Source of the DNA: Sceloporus undulatus
Taxonomy: Eukaryota; Chordata; Lepidosauria; Squamata; Phrynosomatidae
Assembly (NCBI RefSeq): GCF_019175285.1
Contig: NC_056529.1
Coordinates: forward strand, 21,937,853-22,001,852
DNA length: 64,000 nt
Direction: 5' to 3'
Shown here: positions 57,691 through 64,000 of the stretch, piece after piece
Layout: every line of letters starts with the position of its first letter
Numbering within the stretch: the first letter of the stretch is position 1
Translations under genes and position numbers: made by a program
Notes under the pieces: generated by a model
Databases searched by the model: none
What the model was told of the DNA's origin: nothing
What the model saw: the letters and a program-made list of their open reading frames with translations, nothing else

Positions 57691-57831
57691 TTTGGGGGGG
57701 GGGGTGTTGGTGGAGAGCATTTTGCCCCATGGATGTGTTTGCACCCTAAGAAATAGGAATTTGGATGGATCTCTTCTGGGAGGACTCCAAGCCACACTGG
57801 ATTTCTGTCAGACCTGAAAGACAAGGGAGAG

Positions 57832-58052
57832 ACTCATAGAACGGCAGAGTTGGAAGAGACTGCGAGGGCCCTCCAGCCCAACGGACGAAGGCATGACCTG
57901 GGTGTCTTGCAGGAAGGGCAGCTGTTTGTGTTGAATCTATTCCATCCTTGGCATTTCCTGGAAAGGAGAGAATGGGTTTAAAATGGTATTTGGCCTTTAA
58001 GCAGAGGCTGGGTGGCCACCTGTCAATGGGGTGCTTTGATGGAGAGTTCCTC
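57832..58052. mobile_element. two CR1 3' fragments, head to head
   Basis: 'cagagttggaagagactgcg' (reverse, from 57832) and 'aagcagaggctgggtggcca' to 'tgatggagagttcct' (forward, to 58052). Both are CR1 3' UTR. Confidence 0.7.
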
Positions 58053-58299
58053 ACTCAGCAGAAGGCCTTTCCACCAGGAAGAAGAGGAAGCCGCCCACTG
58101 CCCTGCCCCAGAGCCCAGCCAGCAAGGCTCACCGGCGCTGCCGACAGAGCCCCCGCGCCTGGCCCAGGATGGGGCTTCCCCCAGGGGCTGGCCAGGCTCC
58201 CCGCCCGGGGCCCAGACCCTCCCGAGAGAGAGAGAGCCCTGACTCCAGGCAGGAGCTGCTCTCTCCGAGTCCCGGAGAGGAGGACGGTGGGCGGGGATT

Positions 58300-58365
58300 C
58301 AAACCCCCGCCCCGCCCCCTCCCTGCAGCCACTTCCGGCTCCCCTTGACCCCGTGACGTCACCCC
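58300..58365. promoter_or_regulatory. GC-rich housekeeping-type promoter block (GC boxes, ETS, CRE)
   Basis: Within a CpG-rich stretch of about 58080-58480: tandem GC boxes at 58306-58320, a perfect ETS site ACTTCCGG at 58331, and a full palindromic CRE TGACGTCA at 58354. Spacing is that of a TATA-less, often bidirectional promoter. It probably starts the non-coding first exon of the SDR-like gene. A donor-like GCCG/GTGAGC on the - strand near 58134 also allows a divergent transcript. Confidence 0.55.
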
Positions 58366-58406
58366 TGGAGACAGAGGCGGGCGGGAAGGTTAACCCTTTC
58401 TCTGCT

Positions 58407-58428
58407 GCTGCTGCTGCTGCTGCTGCTA
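58407..58428 (+). repeat. (CTG)n triplet repeat
   Basis: About seven CTG/TGC triplets just beyond the promoter block at 58.3 kb, possibly in a 5' UTR. Confidence 0.8.
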
Positions 58429-58479
58429 CGGCAGCCCTTCTCCCTCAGGGCTTGCCTTTGCGCACGGCACCAGGATAAT

Positions 58480-58566
58480 CCGCTTTCGGGCCGCTTTTAA
58501 ATGTCATGGGGAATGCTGGGATCTGTAGTTTTGTGAGGTGTTCAGTCTGCTCTGTCAGACAGAGCT
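58480..58566. mobile_element. MITE B fragment
   Basis: 'gaatgctgggatctgtagtt' and 'gtctgctctgtcagacagag' are the MITE B centre; adjoins the GATA array. Confidence 0.55.
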
Positions 58567-58570
58567 CGGG

Positions 58571-59075
58571 GGAGTGTGTAGATAGATAGATAGATATGAA
58601 CACAGAGAGATATGTGTGTGCGTGTGTGAAAATAGATAGATATGAAAACTGATATAGATGGATCAATAGATAGATAGATAGATAGATATGAAAACCAATA
58701 TAGATAGATATGAAAACATATATATATATATATATGAAAACATAGATAAGCCACGAAAACAGATAGATAGCTATGACAACTGATATAGATCAATAGATAG
58801 ATAGATAGATATGAAAACATATAGTTATATAGACAGGTATGAAAACAGAGATAGCTACATAGATAAGAAGATATATACATAGGTATGAAAACAGATATAT
58901 AGATATGAAATTCAATATAGATAGATATTAAAACAGACATGTGTGTGTGTGTATATATATATATAAACAGATATAGATATGAAAACCAATAGAAATAGAT
59001 ATGAAAAAGATATATAGATATCTATGAAAACTGATATAGATAGATATTAAAAACAGAGAGAGAGAGAGAGATAGC
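58571..59075. repeat. long degenerate GATA array
   Basis: About 500 bp of GATA blocks interspersed with 'tatgaaaac' units, several times repeated as GATATGAAAAC. Confidence 0.9.
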
Positions 59076-59499
59076 TATGAAAGGATAGTGTGGGAGAGGC
59101 CTTAGCTAGACACAAGCCGAGCATCTAACCCTGAAAGCCCTGTATGGCCAAGATGGCTGCCTTAATGAACGCTCATCCCAATGAAGTCTCTCCGAGGGAG
59201 GAAGAGGCCCAGAAACGGAGAGCCAGGCCCTGCCTCCAGATGCGGCTCCCATCCCTATTCCCTCCGCATGCATCATCCAATGCAATGTTGGGGAAGATGT
59301 TGAGAGACCTCACATGGAAGAAGGGTTCCTCAAACTGAGGGAGATGATCCGTATGGACATCTTGACAGCTTCCCTTCCGGACGCACCTTTCTTAGAGGAG
59401 AGGCAGGATTATGTAATAGAGGAAACCTGGGATTTGATAGAAGCATATGGAATAAGGCCAAACAAATTGTAGGAGTCTGTGGCACGAAGGGGATCGGGG

Positions 59500-59715
59500 T
59501 TTATCCCGTGAATATCCCAGGAAATGGCGGGATTAAACATAACGCACAAAACCCGCTGTGAAAGTGGTCACAAAGAAGCATCAACGCGCATCTTTTCACT
59601 TTTGGAGTTTCAGCGGCAATGCATTTCCGACGCATGGCTTTATTTGCGCCATTGCAGGTGATAGGTGCTTTGCGCAGTTACTCGCCATTTAGCAGGGCGC
59701 TTTAAATGCACTTTC
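59500..59715 (+). repeat. interspersed repeat, inverted partner of 63385-63640
   Basis: 'gtttatcccgtgaatatccc', 'gcacaaaacccgctgtgaaa' and 'cacaaagaagcatcaacgcg' match the reverse complement of 63385-63640 at about 70-80 percent by eye. Class unknown to me. Confidence 0.7.
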
Positions 59716-59737
59716 ATACCTCTTTGTAAACTCCTTT

Positions 59738-59865
59738 TCAGTGAAACATCAGAAACAGACTCTTCTAGAAGGCGGCCACATCGCCCAAAAGCCCCCACAA
59801 AAAGCCAACCCAGAAAGTGGTACCAAACTGCACCATCCCTGCAGTGCAGACCGCACTGAGGCCAT
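59738..59865. mobile_element. MITE A and MITE B remnants
   Basis: 'agactcttctagaaggcggc' and 'cacatcgcccaaaagccccc' (MITE A right half) followed by 'ccctgcagtgcagaccgcac' (MITE B end). Confidence 0.6.
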
Positions 59866-60191
59866 AGACGCTCTCATAGGGCTCTGCTGAACATTTGGCT
59901 CAAGACCTTGCAAGATTTGGGGGGTTTCGGGGGCAAAGGGTTTGGAACAGGTCTGGCTGCCCTTGCCCTTTGGGGAAGCCGAAATAGCACCCCATTGCTT
60001 CCTCTCCTTTTCCTTCTTCCTTTTTGCACATCTGCAGAGAAGGAATCTGGAGGTGGAGAGATGGGACTTGGGGGGTGGGCTTGGAGGTGGGGCTGCTGGG
60101 GTCTCCATCTATTTATTCCCTGGCATGGGAGCGGCAGAGCCACTTGGCATCCTTCCTGGGGGCCTGTCTTCCAGCAAGGTCTCTCTGTCTT

Positions 60192-60196
60192 TCCCT

Positions 60197-60242
<46 letters not shown>

Positions 60243-60256
60243 TTCCTTTCTTTCCT
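60192..60256. repeat. (CTTT)n microsatellite at a splice acceptor
   Basis: About eleven CTTT units, then CCTTCCTTTCTTTCCTAG: the array forms the pyrimidine tract of the first SDR coding exon. Confidence 0.93.
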
Positions 60257-60259
60257 AGG

Positions 60260-60344
60260 ATGTCTGCCTCGGACCGAGTCGTGGTGGTCCTGGGCGGCGC
60301 TGGCACCGTTGGTTCGGGGATTGTCAAAGCGCTGCTGGAAAAAG
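60260..60344 (+). CDS. SDR-like gene, coding exon 1
   Basis: Encodes MSASDRVVVVLGGAGTVGSG and IVKALLEK. Its acceptor follows a long CTTT microsatellite that serves as the pyrimidine tract. Donor AAAG/GTAAGA, phase 1. Confidence 0.8.
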
Positions 60345-63300
60345 GTAAGATTCACGCTGCCAAACTATTATTTATATTATAACGCCATGTACGACGGCGC
60401 CGTCCAGAGCTGGAAAAACATTGGGAACAAATCCGCGTATCGATTGAAAAGACGCTACGGATGAAAATACAAAATGAGGCTGGAAATATATTCGCTAAAC
60501 AAAGTTCCTCCCCGACTTTGAAAAAGAAATAATCGGCGAGTTTATTACTTTTAATATCGACGGCCGGAACGATAATAGGATGATATTGGAAAAGATGGGA
60601 AATGCCTGAGATAGAAGATGATGGATGGTTATTAAAACCCTTGGAAAGGACAGAAACAGATAAACTGACTTCCCACTTAAATCATAAGGATATGGATGTA
60701 ATTGAGAGAGAATGGTTTCCAATGATGGAAATTAGAACGAGGAGGTTGTAAGACCAGGGAACATTGATAAGGGAATATAGGATAGATGAGCAAGGGGACT
60801 TTGATAAGGGTATATACGATATAAGAGTAAGGGACCTTTGATGAGGGTATGTATATCATGTGAGCAAATGGATTAAATTACTATTTCAAGACAGGAAATG
60901 TTCTGGAGGACTGTGTTGTAAAGCATGCATTAAATTTAAAATCAGGAACGGAGATGATGAGTAGATTAGTGGAGAAGGAAGTCACTTAGTGGAAACCTTT
61001 AAGGGGCAGGTTCTGTTTTATATTTATAGAGGATATAATCGCCTGCTAACTTTGCAACGAAGATGCTTTTGACATACTTGCAAAATTAAAAAAATATGTT
61101 ACTTGTAATGATTTGACTCAAAAAAACAGGACTGTGATGAAAACCAGAGATGGCTCTCATACCTTTCACGGCCGTGCGAAAAGCGGAAAGTGCGACATTT
61201 ATGTCACAAGTAAAGCAACACCGGCTGAAATTCCCTCTTTGCACAACCATTGAAGGTATAGGTTTTCTGGTTTTCCAAACAACACATGTGCACAAGTGTG
61301 AATGCACACCCATGGAGTGAATACACAATCGTCCACGGGTGTGAACACCGAATCGCACTAACCACATGGCCATAGGATTCAATGCGCCAGATTCTGACAT
61401 CGGAGGCTGAATGTTTTCTGAAATGTTATTCCTGTTGCGACGAAAACAGTTTTTTATTGTTTATCAATTGCGATGTTGAGAAATGTAACTCTTCATCTTG
61501 GTTTGTGGCTTGTACCTTTTCCATTACTATACTGTATATATATTAAGGAAGGTTGATACGGGGATATTGTAAAAATGGATAAATTCCAGGCAAAATGCCT
61601 TCAAATGTTGGTTAAACGTACATTTAAAAGAAAAGTGAGAGTCGTGGAAAAATGAACGTTGTGCTCATCTTCTAAGCTGCTTTTTAAATGAACATTTGTT
61701 CCACCCGCAGAGAGAGAGAGAGAGAGATTAAAGGTAATTCATAAAAGCTAACTCTTGATCTGGTCTCGGTTGCATGGCTTGTTTTTTCTTCATTACTCTA
61801 AAAATAGATATATATCATTAAGGTTGGTGCTAGAAGGTCCCAAAAATGTGGGAATTCCTGACAAAATGCCTTCAGATTTTGGGTAAATGTACATTTAAAA
61901 GGAAAATGAGAATTGCGTCACCAAAAGCCAACTTTGCTCCAATCCGCTGCATTGCTTTTGAAGTTAAATTTTGTTCCACCTGCAGAATTTTTTAAAAAGG
62001 TAATTTATTTCAGGGAGATAAATTATTTGTAATGTATTACTTCCAAGGTCTCCTTAGAAGTCAGTTTTCACCGACTGATTTCAAGAAAGAGTGCCGCCGG
62101 ATCCCAAAACGACTTTGCATTGAAGATGGCTAGAAAAAGGAGGGAGGGTTTCTTTGTGCCTATGTGAAAATGCACTCTGCGCATGCCCAGAGGTGCTCTT
62201 GTCTCTCTGATTATCCAGTGATCTGTCCCAGACTTGAACCCGGGGCTCAGAAACGGATCTAACACCCAAATCAAGTTGCACCAGAGTCTGGCAGACCCAC
62301 AATTGTTCGGACATGGGTCAGATCACACCCACGGCTCTGATTTTGTGTGTCATCTATACAGGTTTCCAAGTTGCCGTAATTTCCCGGGATGAAAGCCGAC
62401 TGGAGAAACTGAGGCAGTTTTTGCCACCTTCGGCCTGCGATCGCCTCCATGCGCTCGTTGGGGATGTAGGTAAGGAAGGGCTTATGGGAAATCTGAGAAC
62501 AATTTCACTAGCCAACCTTTGGAAAGACGGCTGGGTTTGCATCGCGGTTCCAGAAATGTTATTTTCCTGCAAGGATGCGGAAGGGAAAACGGTGGAGAAA
62601 ATGCAGCTGTAAAGTCATTGAGAACCTAAGGATTTCCCCCGACTTCGTATGGTTTTCAATCATTTTAATTTTCTGCATTTCTTTCCCTGCCATTCGTTTT
62701 CTTTTTAATAAATGGGCCCTCGGTCTCCGCTGCGGTTTGTTTTCGGCATCTGCAGCAGATACTAAAAACTGTGAACGTTCAAGTCCCATTATAGACCATG
62801 GAGAAGTAGAATGGCGTTCCTTATATAAAACGGCAATATCAAATTGCTTTGGGGATTTTTTGGGGGTGGGAATATTTTTAAGCCACGGATGGTTGAATCC
62901 ATGAATGCAGAATCTGTGGACGTGGAAGGACGACTGTATTAAATTGGTGTACCACCAAACTATAAATCCCAGGGATCCGTACCATGGAGCCATGGCAGTT
63001 AAAGCGGTGTCAAAATGGGTTATTTTTGCAGCACGAATGCAAGCCTTTTATGGCTATCTGCCCTCTCTTTCCTTCCAGGGTCGGAGGAAGGGGCCGAGGA
63101 CGCCAAGGGAGCCCTCCTGAAGGCCGTGGGGAAGGTGACGGACGTTGTCTCCTCGCTGGGCTTCAGCTGGTGGCAAGGAGGACCCCCGCTTTCTCAGTCC
63201 CTCAAAGAGCTGCACCGGGTGAGCATGGGAACGGAGGGGTCCTCGAGAAAGGTTTTGGGGGGCTGCTGTGCTGGGAATCTCCACCCACCACCCCAACAAT

Positions 63301-63914
63301 TTTATTCGTGCCCTTTTGCCACTCTTGGCTGCGTTTGCACTGGAAAAGGGACCCCACACTTTTAATCATGGAGTTTATCACACTGAGGCTGATTTCAGCA
63401 TTAAAGAGAGATTAAAGCGCATTCATCCCACAAATGAAGCGGAAATGGTGACTAATTGTGCAAATGTTTATCGCACGCAATTGCACAAACGAAGTGATAT
63501 CGGAAAGGTGTTGTTGTGGAAATCCCAAAAGTAAAAAGATGTGTTAGTGCTTCTTTGCAACCACTTTAACAACGGGTTTTGTGCGACGTTGTGCGAAATT
63601 GTTTTCCAGGATATTCATGGGATAAACTCCTTTGTGTGATAAACTCCAGAGACCAAATAAGAGAAGGTGTCCTCATTCCTTGATTAAACTGAGCGGTTCC
63701 CAAACCTTTCTGGGCTTCCCCCTTGCAATGGATTGGTCTGGGAGGGAAGAAGAGATTTGCTGTAGTAAGCCAGGAGACGGTTGCCGGACAATATGCCACA
63801 CAATGCCTCTCTTGCAGGTCTTGGACACGCTCCTCCTTAGCACCTTCACTGCCTGGAAGGCATTCTTTCCTCTGGTCAAGGACAATCCCAATGGGTCCTA
63901 CACCTTCATTACAG
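60260..63914 (+). CDS. short-chain dehydrogenase/reductase-like protein, first four coding exons (3' partial)
   Basis: Exons 60260-60344, 62362-62469, 63079-63218 and 63818-63914 join in phase to 143 residues and continue past the edge. The N-terminus MSASDRVVVVLGGAGTVGSG is a Rossmann beta-alpha-beta with a Gly-rich nucleotide-binding loop, followed by VAVISRDESRLEKL (the arginine after beta-2 suggests NADP preference), an acidic GDV after beta-3, then SSLGFSWWQGGPPL in place of the usual NNAG, and NGSYTFITG entering beta-5. The catalytic Tyr-x-x-x-Lys lies beyond the window. The start ATG is one base after a splice acceptor (CCTAG/G), so a non-coding first exon must lie upstream. The overall pattern recalls microbial and invertebrate SDRs. 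Substrate unknown; no symbol assigned. Confidence 0.82.
60345..62361. other. SDR-like gene intron 1
   Basis: Contains a diverged possible LINE remnant (60400-60760, reads IEREWFPMMEIRTRRL) and the two-copy tandem duplication at 61486-62005. Otherwise unassigned. Confidence 0.5.
61486..62005. repeat. old 263-bp tandem duplication
   Basis: Copy 1 from 'taactcttcatcttggtttg' and copy 2 (61749) from 'taactcttgatctggtctcg'. Shared blocks include 'aaaatgccttcaaatgttgg' against 'aaaatgccttcagattttgg', 'acatttaaaagaaaagtgag', and 'tttgttccacccgcag' against 'tttgttccacctgcag'. Confidence 0.8.
62362..62469 (+). CDS. SDR-like gene, coding exon 2
   Basis: Acceptor CTATACAG. Encodes FQVAVISRDESRLEKLRQFL and PPSACDRLHALVGDV. 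Donor GTAG/GTAAGG, phase 1. Joins exon 1 in frame to complete the Rossmann beta-2 strand. Confidence 0.85.
62725..62940. mobile_element. Tigger/mariner-like MITE
   Basis: Right end 'gaatccatgaatgcagaatc' and 'gtggacgtggaaggacgact' is the Tigger-type terminus; the left part has 'cgttcaagtcccattataga'. Intron 2 of the SDR-like gene. Confidence 0.6.
62945..63045. mobile_element. MITE B right half
   Basis: 'ccaaactataaatcccaggg' then 'gagccatggcagttaaagcg' and 'gggttatttttgcagcacga'. Ends about 35 bases before coding exon 3 of the SDR-like gene. Confidence 0.7.
63079..63218 (+). CDS. SDR-like gene, coding exon 3
   Basis: Acceptor CCTTCCAG. Encodes SEEGAEDAKGALLKAVGKVT, DVVSSLGFSWWQGGPPLSQS and LKELHR. 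Donor CCGG/GTGAGC, phase 0. Confidence 0.85.
63385..63640 (-). repeat. interspersed repeat, inverted partner of 59500-59715
   Basis: Reverse complement begins 'gtttatcccatgaatatcct' and continues 'gcacaaaacccgttgttaaa' and 'gcaaagaagcactaacacat'. In SDR intron 3. Confidence 0.7.
63818..63914 (+). CDS. SDR-like gene, coding exon 4
   Basis: Acceptor CTCTTGCAG. Encodes VLDTLLLSTFTAWKAFFPLV and KDNPNGSYTFIT plus G. Donor ACAG/GTGAGA, phase 1. Matches the helix-4 to beta-5 part of SDRs. Confidence 0.85.
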
Positions 63915-64000
63915 GTGAGAAACCTTGTCAGAGTGGAGTCCATTTACACAGCAGCTCAGAGAGTTTGAAGGGCCCCCCAGGTGCCATGTAGTACTACACT

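Larger units (their letters stand above)
55501..58080. other. CDT1 upstream region, MITE-rich
   Basis: GATA repeat (55643-55692), TA/TG-rich low-complexity DNA to about 56110, then MITE B copies (56205, 56430, 57045, 57342), a gttgtagtcc element (56745), a BovB scrap (57555) and CR1 pieces (57832). No gene recognised. Confidence 0.7.
58567..60258. other. upstream region of the SDR-like gene
   Basis: GATA array, the inverted repeat (59500), MITE remnants and the CTTT array. A non-coding first exon may lie here or at 58.1-58.5 kb, but I cannot place it. 59080-59490 shows nothing I recognise. Confidence 0.6.

Noticed and set aside
57948-58478. 176-codon + strand open frame at the CpG-rich block
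   Set aside because: Begins in CR1 sequence and ends in a CTG repeat; open because of GC content. The promoter interpretation fits better.
58571-59075. GATA/'tatgaaaac' array considered as a structured functional satellite
   Set aside because: Irregular unit lengths and several sub-motifs fit ordinary microsatellite decay.
59942-60382. 146-codon frame including the SDR start region
   Set aside because: The upstream part translates the CTTT microsatellite (SFFLSFFLSFFL); a splice acceptor lies just before the ATG.

Overview
The window is vertebrate nuclear DNA, most likely from a squamate reptile, probably an iguanian-type lizard. This is inferred from split genes with GT-AG introns, CR1, RTE/BovB and L2-clade LINE pieces, a tRNA-derived SINE with a BovB-like tail, a 5S-rRNA-like SINE piece and several MITE families I know from squamate genomes. 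No species was assigned by search.

Three conserved genes and one unnamed gene can be built exon by exon with consistent reading phase. (1) GALNS (N-acetylgalactosamine-6-sulfatase), + strand: the last ten coding exons, 3035-38837; the 5' exons lie outside. (2) APRT (adenine phosphoribosyltransferase), + strand: complete, five exons, 41633-45511, 185 aa, poly(A) signal at 45935. (3) CDT1 (replication licensing factor), - strand: complete, ten exons from 55380 down to 47559, 622 aa, interrupted by a 10-N assembly gap in exon 5. GALNS-APRT-CDT1, with APRT and CDT1 convergent, is the same order and relative orientation as on human 16q24.3. (4) A short-chain dehydrogenase/reductase-like gene, + strand: the first four coding exons, 60260-63914, running off the right edge. 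I do not recall a human gene of this type beside CDT1, where PIEZO1 lies in human; this is the least expected gene here.

Region by region: 1-3034 is GALNS intron with old repeats. 3035-8514 holds five GALNS exons. 8515-38750 is large GALNS introns filled with CR1, SINE, MITE and microsatellite sequence, plus a few repeat-poor islands that could be conserved non-coding DNA. 38838-41632 is GALNS-APRT intergenic. 41633-45511 is APRT. 45512-47404 is the convergent APRT/CDT1 spacer. 47405-55500 is CDT1 with an E2F-type promoter. 55501-60258 is rich in MITEs and GATA repeats around a GC-rich ETS/CRE promoter-like block at 58.3 kb. 60259-64000 is the SDR-like gene.

The genes do not form one pathway: lysosomal glycosaminoglycan breakdown (GALNS), purine salvage (APRT), DNA replication licensing (CDT1) and an oxidoreductase of unknown substrate. 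Their adjacency is conserved synteny, not an operon. No retroviral or LTR element was recognised.
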